DNA of 64,000 nucleotides from Alphaproteobacteria bacterium (lineage in GTDB: Bacteria > Pseudomonadota > Alphaproteobacteria > UBA8366): assembly GCA_028281325.1 (NCBI GenBank), contig JANQKC010000025.1:24782-88781 (forward strand), read 5' to 3'. The notes beneath the pieces were generated by a model. That model was given only the letters and a program-made list of their open reading frames with translations, was not told where the DNA came from and ran no database searches. The translations under genes and the position numbers were made by a program. Below, in pieces: positions 43,866 through 53,386 of this stretch. Within the stretch, counting starts at the first letter, position 1. Each line of letters opens with the position of its first letter.

Positions 43866-46430
43866 CTATGTGAAGGTAACGTCGTCATCCACGGCAAGCT
43901 GCGCGCCGGAGCTGTGCGCATACAGCGTGTAGCTCTCGCCCTCGATCGACGCGTCGCCGGTTTCCGTCCAGCCCAAACCGGCGTCCAGCTCGTCGCCGGC
44001 CTCGCCGGTCACGACCAATGTGTCCGCCGTGCCCGTCAGCGCGTTCACGCCATTGGTCAGGTCCAGAACGATGGACGCGTCCAGCGTCAACGTCGCATCG
44101 GTAATGGCGGTGAGGTCGATTTCTTCGATGTTGGTAACCTGACCCGGCGTCAGCCCGCCAAGGTCGAAACTCGCGCCCGGTCCGGTGAAGGTGAGCGTGT
44201 CGGTACCGGCGCCGCCGTCGACCCGCTCGAAGGTCAGGTCCGAGACTTGAATCAGATCGTTGCCGTCGCCGCCCAACAGGACATCCGCGCCGCCGTTGCT
44301 GATCAGGGTGTCGTTGCCCGCGCCGCCGATCAGCGTATCGTCGGATCCGGACGGGGCGGGGGCGATATCGACGCTGATCAAGACGTCCTCGAAATCGTTA
44401 TCGCCGCCGCCGAGCAGGTCCTCGAACCCGATCACCAACTCGCCGGTTTCGCTATCCAGGCCGCTGACGGCGTGCTGGACGCCATCGGGGTTCAGGTTGG
44501 TCGCCGATGAGTGGAAGATATCGCCGCTCAATTCGATTTCCGTCACGCCGTCGTCGGATACGAAGAAGAGCTGCGGATTGACCGTATCGATCGTCGCCGG
44601 CTCGCCGTCCGGGCCGCGGAATTCGAAACTGCCGCTGCCGAAAGAGGCGAAGTCGTTCTCGCCGAACCCGTCCGCGATGATGAAGAAGGAGAAGGTGTCG
44701 CCGGCGCCGACGTCGAGCGTGGCCGTATCGCCGATTGTCAGGTCGCCGCCGCTGCCGGTCTCGGACGCGTTGGTCCAGATGAACTCGACGTCGCCGAGCG
44801 TGCCGTCCGGACCGACCGTGTAATAGCCGATGGAATTCTGGAATCCGGCCCCTTCGCCTTGGAACGTTACCGTGACCGGGTTATCCGCCGCCAGCGTCAG
44901 GTCGGCCAGATCGACGCCGTTCCGATCCTCGGCATCGACGGGGGCGCCATCGGCGAGATCGGGAAGCGCTTCGGTGGTGACGAATTCATGCGCGATCGCC
45001 GCGCCGCCGGCCACGCTGTCGGCCGTCAACACGTCGTCGCCCGCGCCGCCGAGAACGGTGTCGCCGCCCGGGCCCGCTACGACGACGTCGTTGCCGCCCC
45101 GCGTATCGATGGTGTCGCCGAACGCGCTGCCGATGACGATCTCGTCGCTGTCGTTACCGACGAAGTTGATCGGCCCGCCGGCGCCGCTGAAATCGAAAAC
45201 CACAGGACCGGTCGGCGGGGGCGCTGTCGTTGTCGTCTCCACGGGATCATCATCACCCGGGACATCCGCCGGCTCGGCCGGCCCGCTGTCGGTATTTTCG
45301 TCAAGCAACGCTTGTAGTTGCGCCGCCAGATTCGGATCTTGGTTCAGCAGGTCGAACGCGCCCAACCCGACGACACCGGCCCCGAGAAGCTGGGTCCCGC
45401 TTTGTCCGACGCTGCCGCGTTCGACGGAGCTGCCTTCATCCGTCGGCGCATCCGCCCCGAGGCCGTCCTGGCTGTCCTGCTCGTCGGTTTCCCGGCGGCG
45501 TGGCTGCAGGAAGGATCCCGGCGCGATGGTCGAAACCGCCTGGTAGATCGCGGCGTACTCGCTCGGCGTCAGGATGAAGATCGTCGACGGCGGCGCGTTG
45601 ATGTTCGTGACCTGGGTGGTGGCCCCGGCCTCGCTGAGCTGGACGCTGCCTTCGTTGGTCACGACATTGATCGCGCCGTCGAGAATGGTGAACTGCCCGC
45701 CAAGTTCGTCCAGCTTTCCGGTCACGACCGTGCCGCGGATACCGATTGTCGCGACCGGCGTGTTGACCGTCATCTGCGACGGGTCGGTCTTGGCGACCTG
45801 GCCGCTGGTGAAGATGAAAACGCCCTTGAGGATAGAAACCGACAGGTTGCCCGCTTGCGTCTGCGGGTCGAAGGTCAGGTCGTCCAATGCGATGCGGGCG
45901 TCCGAACTCAGGGAAAAGGTGGTTTGGTCGGCGAGCAGCATGCGGATCGCGCTGTCGCCGTCACCGGTCTCGACTACATCGCCTTGAAACAGCGGGTCGC
46001 CGGTGCCGAGTTCGACGCGCGTACCGTCGGCGCGCACGGCGAAGGCGCGGCCGGTTAGTTCGGCGACCTGTCCGATCGGCGGGCTGCTGGGCGCCGTGCC
46101 GAGCTGCGCATACTGCCCCGGCGCCATCGGCATCGCGAACGATTCGACCAATTCAGCATTCGCGGCGCGGGTGCCGTCCTCGCTGGTCAGGTCGGGGCGC
46201 GGGTCGGCCGCGAAATAGTTGCGGACCGCGACCGCGGTGCCGTCCGGCTTGGCCAGAATCAGGTCGTTGCCGTCGCGGACATATTGGGCGTCGGAGAGAA
46301 AAGTGCCGTTCGGCACGGTGATGGCGGCGTCGGCCAGCGCATCGGCAACCACGACGGTCGGCCCATTCGTTGAGGGGCCGTCGCCGAATGCTATCGCTTC
46401 CTCTGCCGCGGTTAAACTACGCGCGGTCAT
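43866..46430 (-). CDS. FecR-domain RTX-type secreted or surface protein
   Basis: An 854-residue acidic protein with no N-terminal signal. Residues about 120-275 form a FecR-type domain (VNTPVATIGIRGTVVTGKL). A Pro/Thr/Asp linker follows at about 330-410. RTX calcium-binding nonapeptides lie at about 425-465 (GGNDVVVAGPGGDTVLGGAGDDVL) in part and again at about 695-750 (GGAGNDTL, GGDGNDLI). Between them is a beta-rich domain that resembles DUF4114-like calcium-binding domains (FFIIADGFGENDF). Type I secretion is expected for RTX proteins, but no exporter gene is adjacent. Function could be adhesion or matrix; no enzyme motif is visible. Confidence 0.78.
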   Translation of the reverse strand: MTARSLTAAEEAIAFGDGPSTNGPTVVVADALADAAITVPNGTFLSDAQYVRDGNDLILAKPDGTAVAVRNYFAADPRPDLTSEDGTRAANAELVESFAMPMAPGQYAQLGTAPSSPPIGQVAELTGRAFAVRADGTRVELGTGDPLFQGDVVETGDGDSAIRMLLADQTTFSLSSDARIALDDLTFDPQTQAGNLSVSILKGVFIFTSGQVAKTDPSQMTVNTPVATIGIRGTVVTGKLDELGGQFTILDGAINVVTNEGSVQLSEAGATTQVTNINAPPSTIFILTPSEYAAIYQAVSTIAPGSFLQPRRRETDEQDSQDGLGADAPTDEGSSVERGSVGQSGTQLLGAGVVGLGAFDLLNQDPNLAAQLQALLDENTDSGPAEPADVPGDDDPVETTTTAPPPTGPVVFDFSGAGGPINFVGNDSDEIVIGSAFGDTIDTRGGNDVVVAGPGGDTVLGGAGDDVLTADSVAGGAAIAHEFVTTEALPDLADGAPVDAEDRNGVDLADLTLAADNPVTVTFQGEGAGFQNSIGYYTVGPDGTLGDVEFIWTNASETGSGGDLTIGDTATLDVGAGDTFSFFIIADGFGENDFASFGSGSFEFRGPDGEPATIDTVNPQLFFVSDDGVTEIELSGDIFHSSATNLNPDGVQHAVSGLDSETGELVIGFEDLLGGGDNDFEDVLISVDIAPAPSGSDDTLIGGAGNDTLISNGGADVLLGGDGNDLIQVSDLTFERVDGGAGTDTLTFTGPGASFDLGGLTPGQVTNIEEIDLTAITDATLTLDASIVLDLTNGVNALTGTADTLVVTGEAGDELDAGLGWTETGDASIEGESYTLYAHSSGAQLAVDDDVTFT

Positions 46431-46444
46431 CTTGATACCTCCAC

Positions 46445-46475
46445 GTCTGTCCGAAGCCCCTCTGTACGGACAGAC
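46445..46475. promoter_or_regulatory. Inverted repeat upstream of the FecR-RTX gene
   Basis: Perfect 9-bp arms GTCTGTCCG / CGGACAGAC separated by 13 bp, 15-45 bp before the ATG. It could be an operator or an mRNA hairpin near the ribosome site. Confidence 0.45.
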
Positions 46476-46580
46476 ACGCTCCTTTTATGCACTATTGCAC
46501 TGGAATGCGCCAGCGGTTGAGGAAAGTTTGACTACTCAATCGGTGCGTCGCGCTTATCCGAACGGCCGAGGGTGTTTGGG

Positions 46581-47504
46581 TTAGTCCAAAGGGCTAAGCG
46601 GTGGGAGGTTCGGTAACGCCGCGTCGATATCGGCACGGTCGGGAAGGCTTGTCTGTGCGCCGATCCTCTCGCACGCGAGTGCGGCGCCGACGCTGGCGCG
46701 CCGAATGGCGTCTTCCAGGGAGGCATCGGCATCCAATGCCGCGGCGAGGATGCCGGCAAAGGCATCGCCGGCGCCGGTGGTGTCGACGGCATCGACGGGC
46801 AGTGCCGGAACGTGAACCCCGCCGCCTGGGCCAACCGCGAGCGCGCCTTGTTTCCCGAGCGTCATCACGGCCGTGAGGCCGAAGCGGGCGGAGAGGTCCG
46901 ACAGAAGGCGTTGCGGATCGCTGGGCGGCAGCCCCACGGCGTCGGCGACGGCCCGGCCCTCTATTTCGTTGACCAGCAGAATATCGATGTCGGCCAGGGT
47001 CTCTTCCGGCACCGGCCCGGCCGGCGCGACGCTGAGGATGACATGCGCGCCCCGCGCCTTGGCCTCGCGGATGGCGGACCAATTCTCCTGCAGCGGGATT
47101 TCCATCTGCAGTACGAGCCAATCCTGCGGTCCGAATGTGAGACCTGAAAGCTGGCTGGCGGCGGTGTCCAGATTCGCGCCCGAGGCGACCACGATCGAAT
47201 TTTCGCCGGCGCGGTCGACCCACACCGCCGCGCAGCACGTCGGGCGGCTGGATGTCGCAACGGCCGAGAGATCGACGCCGCCGTCGCGGAGCAACGCCAA
47301 CGCCGCTTCCGCGAACGCGTCGCTCCCGACGGTGCCGACCATTCGAACGTCGGCACCGGTCCTGGCGACCGCGGCGGCTTGGTTCGCACCCTTGCCGCCG
47401 GGCAGAATCAGGTATTCGGGACACAGAACCGTTTCGCCGGGCGCGGGGAGCGCGTCGACCCGCATCACCATATCCACGTTTATCGAGCCGAATACGGTGA
47501 TCAT
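46581..47504 (-). CDS. rbsK: Ribokinase (PfkB family)
   Basis: A 307-residue sugar kinase of normal ribokinase length. Substrate motif NVDMVMRVDALPAPGET and GGKGANQAAA near residues 9-46, and the ATP/anion-hole motif DTTGAGDAFAGIL near 240-252 with catalytic Asp. It phosphorylates D-ribose or a similar sugar at the 5-position. No rbs transporter or pentose genes are adjacent, so the sugar is presumed, not proven. Confidence 0.88.
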   Translation of the reverse strand: MITVFGSINVDMVMRVDALPAPGETVLCPEYLILPGGKGANQAAAVARTGADVRMVGTVGSDAFAEAALALLRDGGVDLSAVATSSRPTCCAAVWVDRAGENSIVVASGANLDTAASQLSGLTFGPQDWLVLQMEIPLQENWSAIREAKARGAHVILSVAPAGPVPEETLADIDILLVNEIEGRAVADAVGLPPSDPQRLLSDLSARFGLTAVMTLGKQGALAVGPGGGVHVPALPVDAVDTTGAGDAFAGILAAALDADASLEDAIRRASVGAALACERIGAQTSLPDRADIDAALPNLPPLSPLD

Positions 47505-47551
47505 GGCGCAGTTATTCCATGCGGAAGACCGCGTGGTTTCGTACTCTCCGA

Positions 47552-48379
47552 TCAGTGCGACATTAGCACGGGCACGGTCATATGCTGCAACATGTGCCGG
47601 GTTACGCCACCGAGGATGAATTCGCGGAAGCGCGACCGGCCGTATCCGCCCATAACGATCATATCCGCACCGGTTTCGGTGGCCCGGTTGAGCAACGCGT
47701 CGCCCACGGAAACGTCGCTGGCCGGCGTCTCGTAGACCGTGATGTCGATGCCGTGCCGGGCGAGATGCGCGGCGATATCCGCGCCGGGCAGGTCGCCGAT
47801 ATCGTCGTCGCGGGCGATGAAAATCTCGACCTCTTTGGCGTTGTCGAGGATCGGCATGGCGTCGGCGACCGCGCGGGCGGCTTCCCGGCTGGCGTTCCAG
47901 GCGACGATGACCTTATTCCCGATGACGTCCGGTGCGCCGATGAAGGGGATCGCGAGCAACGGCCGGCCCGCGCTGACCAAGACGTCTTCCGCCAGATCGG
48001 CGAAACGACCGTCGCCGCCGCCGGGTTCGTGCTGGCCGACGATCGTCAGATCCGCATATCGGGCGTGCAAGCCTAAAATCTCATGCGGGCTGCCCATGGC
48101 GGTGCGCCACTCGCTGCGGTCCTTGAGCCCGGCATGGGCGGTTGTCGAGTTGAACGTCTCCTCCGAGGTCGCAAGCAGCTCTCTTTCCCGCTCTTCCATG
48201 ATTTCCACGACGGATTCGGGAAGCCGGACGCTCGCATACCGGGGCATATCGAGTGGAGGCCTGATGCCCAGGCCGACAATGTGAGCGTTGTGGCGATCGG
48301 CGAGAGACGCCGCCGCGGCGACAGTCGACTGAGCGCTGCGCGCGACGCCAACGTGAACCAGTAAATCTTTCAGCGCCAT
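47552..48379 (-). CDS. Tandem universal stress protein (UspA)
   Basis: A 275-residue protein starting at 48379 with AGGAG about 8 nt upstream. It has two Usp domains: residues about 1-145 (MALKDLLVHVGVARSAQSTV) and about 150-275. The second has the nucleotide-binding pattern GADMIVMGGYGRSRFREFIL then GGVTRHMLQHMTVPVLMSH, as in ATP-binding Usp proteins. It is cytoplasmic and stress-linked. It ends 47 bp upstream of the ribokinase start on the same strand. Confidence 0.88.
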   Translation of the reverse strand: MALKDLLVHVGVARSAQSTVAAAASLADRHNAHIVGLGIRPPLDMPRYASVRLPESVVEIMEERERELLATSEETFNSTTAHAGLKDRSEWRTAMGSPHEILGLHARYADLTIVGQHEPGGGDGRFADLAEDVLVSAGRPLLAIPFIGAPDVIGNKVIVAWNASREAARAVADAMPILDNAKEVEIFIARDDDIGDLPGADIAAHLARHGIDITVYETPASDVSVGDALLNRATETGADMIVMGGYGRSRFREFILGGVTRHMLQHMTVPVLMSH

Positions 48380-48544
48380 GGATTTCACTCCTAAACGGAA
48401 AATCACTGATGTCAGTCTATAGGATGGTCGCTGAAAGCGACATTGACTTTAATCAATGAAGTATACCGTTGGCGCAAGCCGCTCCGGCGCAAAAAACCGG
48501 CATCGCAGGTCCATCCGTGCCGGCGATTGCCGAACGTCGCGGCG

Positions 48545-48799
48545 TCAGGAGTCGAGAAACTCCCGCTTGCCGACGTTGCACATGTCGAGCACGTCGTCGA
48601 TATCCAGGACGTCGTATTCCTCGCCCATGAAGGCGATGTCTTCCTCGACGTCGAAATCGCTGTCTTCGTCGAGCACGGAATCGAACTTGTCCGAGAGGTC
48701 CGCGTCGGTGTTCGCGGCGAGTGTTTCTTTTTCGGCGAGACCCGCCACGAAGTTTTCTTGTGGTCCGGTCTCGATCGCTCCAGTTCTTGGGCGGCCCAT
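48545..48799 (-). CDS. Acidic small protein of unknown function
   Basis: An 84-residue protein with more than a third Asp/Glu in its middle (DLSDKFDSVLDEDSDFDVEE) and a C-terminal DVLDIDDVLDMCNVGKREF. It has no signal or membrane segment, and a GGGGAA leader precedes the ATG. A longer overlapping frame at 48412-49002 is low-complexity and rejected. The acidity could mean nucleic-acid mimicry or a protein-binding partner, but nothing supports either. Regions on both sides (165 and 210 bp) hold no other gene I can support. Confidence 0.55.
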   Translation of the reverse strand: MGRPRTGAIETGPQENFVAGLAEKETLAANTDADLSDKFDSVLDEDSDFDVEEDIAFMGEEYDVLDIDDVLDMCNVGKREFLDS

Positions 48800-49009
48800 T
48801 TTCCAGTTCCCCGGTTGAAAAATCTCTTTGTCAGCGTTCTGCTGTTAACCAAGCTATCGGTGTTTTGTTTAAAATTCTGTAAACAGCAGCTGACTGTAAT
48901 CCGCAGTTTTCTGGGGTTCTTCCGTGGCGATTTTCCGGTTCCGGAACAAAAAGAGAGAAAATTCACAACAAAGGGAGGCGGGCCATGGCGCCCCGGGCTC
49001 ACGGCGCCG

Positions 49010-50386
49010 TTAGCCGATCAGCGCCTTTACCGCCTCCCGAAATGCCGGTTTCAGCGATGCGTCTTCCGCATGCTTCCCATCGTCGATGACCTTGCGTCCT
49101 GCAACATACACATCGCGTATCGCGCCGCCGCCGAAGACGTGGCTGTCCAACAGCGTGTCCCCTTGACGCCCGGTCAGCATCGGATGATCCGGGTCGAGGA
49201 CGACGAAATCCGCCCGGTACCCCGCTGCGATCGCGCCCATTTTCCGGCCGAGCGCCCGGCCGCCGCCCTGGGCCGCGGCGCGATAGAGGCCCGCGCCGGT
49301 ATGTGCGTGGCCGCACCCCAGGATACCCCGGCGGCCGTGTATCAGGCGCTGGCCGTATTCGAGCAGCCGCAGCTCCTGCGCCGGGTCGAGGGAAACGTGG
49401 CTGTCCGTACCGATTCCGAATGCGCCGCCGGCGTCGAGGAAGCGCGGCGCGTCGAAGATGCCGTCGCCCAGATTGGCTTCGGTGGTCGGGCATAGTCCGG
49501 CCACGGCGCCGGACTGGGCCAGAGCGACGGTCTCGTCGGGGGTCATGTGCGTGGCGTGGATCAGGCACCACCGGTCATCCACCGCGTGATTGTCGAGCAG
49601 CCAGTCGACGGGACGGGCGCCCAGATGGGCCAGGCAGTCGTCGACCTCCTTCGGCTGTTCCGCTACATGGATATGTATCGGCATGCTGGCCGCTGCGGCC
49701 ATCTCCGCCGTGTCGGACAATTGGTCCGGCGTCACCGCGCGCAGCGAATGCGCCGCGATCCCGATACGGATGTCTGGGGCGTCGGCAACCGCGTCGGAAA
49801 GGGTACTAACCAGTTTCGCATAACCGCCGACATCGTGGATGAATCGGCGCTGGCCGTCGCCGGGCGGCGCGCCGCCGAAACCGCCGTGCGCATACAGCAC
49901 GGGCAGATGCGTCAAGGCGATCCCGGTGCGCCGGGCCGCCTCGATCGCCGCCAAGGACATCGTTTCCGGCGCGTCATAGGGGTGGCCGTCCGGTGCATGA
50001 TGAAGGTAGTGGAACTCGCCGACCGCGGTGAAGCCGCGTCGCAGCATGTCGGCGTAGAGCTGGGCGGCGACGGCGGCGAAACTGTCCGGGCCGACGGCGT
50101 TGGTCATGCGGTACATGACGTCGCGCCAGGACCAGAACCCGCCGGCGTGTTCGGTTTTTTCCGCCAACCCGGCCATGGCGTATTGGAAGGCATGGGAATG
50201 CAGGTTCGCCATGCCGGGAAGGACGGGACCGCGTGCCTTGGGAAACGTGGCATCGGCGTCGACGGTACGCGCGACGCCGGCGATTGCGCCGTCCGGGTCG
50301 AACCGGACCGTCTGGTCGGACGCCCATCCGTCGGCCAATAGGACCTGACCGCATCTCAATCCCTGCTCGATGGCCGGCTCGTTCAT
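49010..50386 (-). CDS. hutF: Formimidoylglutamate deiminase HutF
   Basis: A 458-residue amidohydrolase converting N-formimidoyl-L-glutamate to N-formyl-L-glutamate in histidine breakdown. The metal site is visible: HSH in ANLHSHAFQ near 63, His in HIHVAEQ near 233, CLIHATHM near 275 and Asp in GTDSHVSLDP near 328. The HutF fingerprints FHYLHHAPDGHPY (near 127) and FWSWRDVMYRM are there. Other hut genes are not in the window. Confidence 0.9.
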   Translation of the reverse strand: MNEPAIEQGLRCGQVLLADGWASDQTVRFDPDGAIAGVARTVDADATFPKARGPVLPGMANLHSHAFQYAMAGLAEKTEHAGGFWSWRDVMYRMTNAVGPDSFAAVAAQLYADMLRRGFTAVGEFHYLHHAPDGHPYDAPETMSLAAIEAARRTGIALTHLPVLYAHGGFGGAPPGDGQRRFIHDVGGYAKLVSTLSDAVADAPDIRIGIAAHSLRAVTPDQLSDTAEMAAAASMPIHIHVAEQPKEVDDCLAHLGARPVDWLLDNHAVDDRWCLIHATHMTPDETVALAQSGAVAGLCPTTEANLGDGIFDAPRFLDAGGAFGIGTDSHVSLDPAQELRLLEYGQRLIHGRRGILGCGHAHTGAGLYRAAAQGGGRALGRKMGAIAAGYRADFVVLDPDHPMLTGRQGDTLLDSHVFGGGAIRDVYVAGRKVIDDGKHAEDASLKPAFREAVKALIG

Positions 50387-50506
50387 CCTGTAGCGCTCGC
50401 TAACGACAATCCCGTGATGGGCCCAAACGAATTCGTGACTTGTTCCGCCCGCTTCCTGCTACCATGTCGAAAATGGCGCATTACTTCCAGCGATAGGAGC
50501 GAGCAG

Positions 50507-50989
50507 GTGGCGGAGATACAAACGGCGATATTCGGAGCGGGCTGTTTTTGGGGCATCGAGGCGTCCTTCCGCAAGGTGGAGGGCGTGAAAACGACGTCGG
50601 TCGGCTATTCCGGCGGCACCAAGACGAACCCGACCTATGAAGAGGTCTGCAGCGGCACGACGGGCCATGCCGAGGTCGTGCGCGTCGAGTTCGACCCGGA
50701 TGAGGTGACCTACGAGGCGCTGCTCGATGTGTTCTGGCAGATTCACGATCCGACCACGATGAACCGCCAGGGGCCGGATGTCGGCACCCAATATCGGTCG
50801 GCCATCTTCTATCTGGATGAGGAGCAGGCCGCGGCCGCCCGCGCGTCGAAGGAGGCGTGCGACAAGTCCGGCCGGTTCGGCGATCCGATCGTGACCGAGG
50901 TGACGGCGGCGTCCGACTACTGGATGGCGGAAGACTATCACCAGCAGTATTTCGAGAAGCAGCGCGGCCGGTTCGGGCGTCTCTTCTAG
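50507..50989 (+). CDS. msrA: Peptide methionine sulfoxide reductase MsrA
   Basis: A 160-residue reductase. GTG at 50507 is chosen (AGGAG about 8 nt upstream, usual length); the ATG at 50414 would add an unrelated 31 residues. The catalytic Cys is C13 in GAGCFWG. GYSGGTKTNPTYEEVCSGTTGHAE and GPDVGTQYRSAIFY are conserved substrate-site stretches. It repairs methionine-S-sulfoxide with thioredoxin. No msrB is fused or adjacent. It is divergent from hutF. Confidence 0.93.
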   Translation: MAEIQTAIFGAGCFWGIEASFRKVEGVKTTSVGYSGGTKTNPTYEEVCSGTTGHAEVVRVEFDPDEVTYEALLDVFWQIHDPTTMNRQGPDVGTQYRSAIFYLDEEQAAAARASKEACDKSGRFGDPIVTEVTAASDYWMAEDYHQQYFEKQRGRFGRLF

Positions 50990-51124
50990 TCTGCCGATCG
51001 TTGCCGTAATTGGCGGCGTGCGGCCGATGCTCTAAGGTTGGCGATGGGACACGCAAGATGAGAATAAGCGGCAAAGGGTAGTCGGCCGACGCGCGAGGTT
51101 GCCTTCATGCCGCAGGAGACGCGG

Positions 51125-52789
51125 ATGAACGACAACACGCCGACCGAAACGCGCCAACGCAGCTACAACGATCTTCATGAACATATTGCGGCCCTGGACA
51201 AGGCCGGATTGCTGACGACGATCGACGCGCCGATCAACAAGGATACGGAAATGCATCCGTTGGTCCGCTGGCAGTTCCGGGGTGGCATTCCCGAGCTGGA
51301 GCGCAAGGCTTTCCTGTTCAACAACGTCACCGACAGCCGCGGCCGCAAATACGACATTCCGGTCGTGATCGGCGCGCTGGCCGCGAACGCGGAAATCTAT
51401 CGCATTGGCATCGGCGTCGACCGCGTGGAGGATATCGGGCCGCAATGGGACCATGCCTTCGGCAATCCGGTCGAGCCCATCGTCGTCGAAGAGGCGCCGG
51501 TGCAGGAAATTGTCCTGCAGGGCAATGAGGTCAAAGGCGAGGGCAAGGGGTTGGACGCCTTGCCGATCCCGATTTCCACGCCCGGTTTCGACATCGGGCC
51601 GTATTTCACCGCGGCCACCTGGATCACGAAAGACCCGGACGACGGCGTGCAGAATATGGGCGTTTACCGCGGCAACTTGAAAGCGCCGGACCGCGTCGCC
51701 GTCATGATGCTGATGTCGATGCAGGCGGGCGGTTATTACCACTGGAAGAAGTACCAGGAACGCGGCGAGCGCATGCCGGTGGCGATCATCCTCGGCTGCC
51801 CGCCGGTGGTCGAATATACCGGGCCCGCCAAGGTGAAGTTCGGCGTCGATGAAGTGTCCGTGGCGGGCGGTTTGGGTGGCGGCCCGATCAATGTCGTCAA
51901 GGGCAAGACCGTCGATCTGATGGTGCCGGCGGAGGCGCAAGTCGTCGTCGAGGGGTATATGGATACCGAATACCTCGAACCGGAAGGTCCGTTCGGCGAA
52001 TCGCACGGCTACGTGGCGCTCGAGGAATACAATCTCGTCATGGAGGTGACGGCGGTGACCCGTCGCAAGGACGCGGTGATCAGTTCGATCATCTCTCAGG
52101 TCACGCCCAGCGAGTCGAGTGTCATCAAGCGCGTCGCCTATGAACCGCAATTCTTGAGCCATCTGCGGGACACGCTCAGCATCAAGGGCGTCAAGAAAGT
52201 CTCGATGCACGAGCCGTTGACGAATCTGCGCCGCGTGGTCTTCGTGCAGTTCGAGCGGGGCGTGCCGCGCACCGAGATTTGGCGCGCGCTCTACGGGATT
52301 TCGGCGTTGCAGCCGGCCGTCGGCAAATACTGCATCGCCGTCGACGAGGATATCGATCCCGACAGCGGCGATGCGGTCTTCTGGGCCTTGTCCTATCGCG
52401 CCAACCCGGACCGGGACGTGCAAATCCTGAAGCACCGGGCGCGCGGTCATGGGCCCGTGCTGAAAGGGGTGGAGTCGGATTCGACCATGCTGATCGATGC
52501 GACCTTGAAGGCCGACCTGCCGCCGGTGGCGCTGCCGAAGAAGGAATACATGGAGCATGCGAAAGAGCTTTGGGAAAAGCTCGGCTTGCCGCCGCTGAAG
52601 CCGGAATCGCCGTGGTACGGCTATTCCCTCGGCGACTGGAACGACGATTGGGACCGGGCGGCCGAGCGGGCCGCGCAGGGCGAGTATCTCCGGAACGGCG
52701 AGCGGTCGGCGCAGTGGAAGCGCAAGCTGGGGAATCCGCAGGTTCCGATCCGCGACGTGCTCGGCGACGATTTCTTCGATAAGGATTGA
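51125..52789 (+). CDS. UbiD-family (de)carboxylase
   Basis: A 554-residue prenyl-FMN-dependent decarboxylase. ATG at 51125 (AGGAG 6 nt upstream) fits better than ATG 51107. Cofactor and metal segments include PGFDIGPYFTAATWITKDPD near 150-170, NMGVYRGN near 178 and the ERE-type Glu/Arg in EGPFGESHGY near 285. UbiX follows 6 bp later and supplies prenyl-FMN. It is probably not ubiquinone biosynthesis, because the neighbours are TauD-type dioxygenase and dienelactone hydrolase. An aromatic or alpha,beta-unsaturated acid is the likely substrate. Confidence 0.9.
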   Translation: MNDNTPTETRQRSYNDLHEHIAALDKAGLLTTIDAPINKDTEMHPLVRWQFRGGIPELERKAFLFNNVTDSRGRKYDIPVVIGALAANAEIYRIGIGVDRVEDIGPQWDHAFGNPVEPIVVEEAPVQEIVLQGNEVKGEGKGLDALPIPISTPGFDIGPYFTAATWITKDPDDGVQNMGVYRGNLKAPDRVAVMMLMSMQAGGYYHWKKYQERGERMPVAIILGCPPVVEYTGPAKVKFGVDEVSVAGGLGGGPINVVKGKTVDLMVPAEAQVVVEGYMDTEYLEPEGPFGESHGYVALEEYNLVMEVTAVTRRKDAVISSIISQVTPSESSVIKRVAYEPQFLSHLRDTLSIKGVKKVSMHEPLTNLRRVVFVQFERGVPRTEIWRALYGISALQPAVGKYCIAVDEDIDPDSGDAVFWALSYRANPDRDVQILKHRARGHGPVLKGVESDSTMLIDATLKADLPPVALPKKEYMEHAKELWEKLGLPPLKPESPWYGYSLGDWNDDWDRAAERAAQGEYLRNGERSAQWKRKLGNPQVPIRDVLGDDFFDKD

Positions 52790-52795
52790 GCCGAC

Positions 52796-53386
52796 ATGGC
52801 CGACAAACCCCGCCTCATCGTGGGCATCAGCGGCGCTTCGGGCGTGATCTACGGCATCCGGATGCTCGAAGCGCTGCGCAAGCTGCCGATCGAGAGCCAT
52901 CTCGTCATGTCGAAATCCGCCGAGATGACCGTCGCCTACGAAACCGACATGAAATCGTCCGATGTCAAGGCGTTGGCCGATGTTGTTTATCCCATTTCGG
53001 ATATCGGCGCGGCGATCTCGTCGGGCTCGTTCCGGACGATGGGGATGGTGGTGGCGCCCTGCACGATCCGCAGCCTGTCGGAAATCGCCAGCGGCGTGAC
53101 GTCGTCGCTGCTGAGCCGGGCGGCGGACGTGGTGCTGAAGGAACGGCGGCGGCTGGTGCTGATGCTGCGGGAGACGCCGCTGCATGCCGGGCATATCCAA
53201 TCGATGCTGCGGGCGACCGAAATGGGCGCGGTTATCGCCCCGCCAGTGCCGGCTTTCTACACCCGGCCGCAGTCGCTTGACGATGTCGTCGACCAGACGG
53301 TGGGGCGGGTCCTCGACCTGTTCGATATCGACTCCGGCCTGCCGCGGCGCTGGGGCGAGGACGTGGACGGCGGCCGCAAGGTGTAG
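52796..53386 (+). CDS. ubiX: Flavin prenyltransferase UbiX
   Basis: A 196-residue flavoprotein making prenyl-FMN from FMN and dimethylallyl phosphate. GISGASGVIYGIRMLEAL at the N-terminus, the Ser/Thr-rich PCTIRSLSEIASG near 80-95, and RETPLHAGHIQSMLRATEMG near 122-140 are standard. AAGGA is about 10 nt before the ATG. Tight coupling to ubiD shows it serves that enzyme. The stop codon is inside the left arm of a palindromic repeat. Confidence 0.93.
   Translation: MADKPRLIVGISGASGVIYGIRMLEALRKLPIESHLVMSKSAEMTVAYETDMKSSDVKALADVVYPISDIGAAISSGSFRTMGMVVAPCTIRSLSEIASGVTSSLLSRAADVVLKERRRLVLMLRETPLHAGHIQSMLRATEMGAVIAPPVPAFYTRPQSLDDVVDQTVGRVLDLFDIDSGLPRRWGEDVDGGRKV

Noticed and set aside
48412..49002. 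A 196-residue minus-strand frame
   Set aside because: Low-complexity Thr/Ser/Arg sequence covering the better acidic 84-residue ORF in another frame.
51032..53200. A 722-residue minus-strand frame
   Set aside because: Antisense to ubiD and ubiX; no domain.
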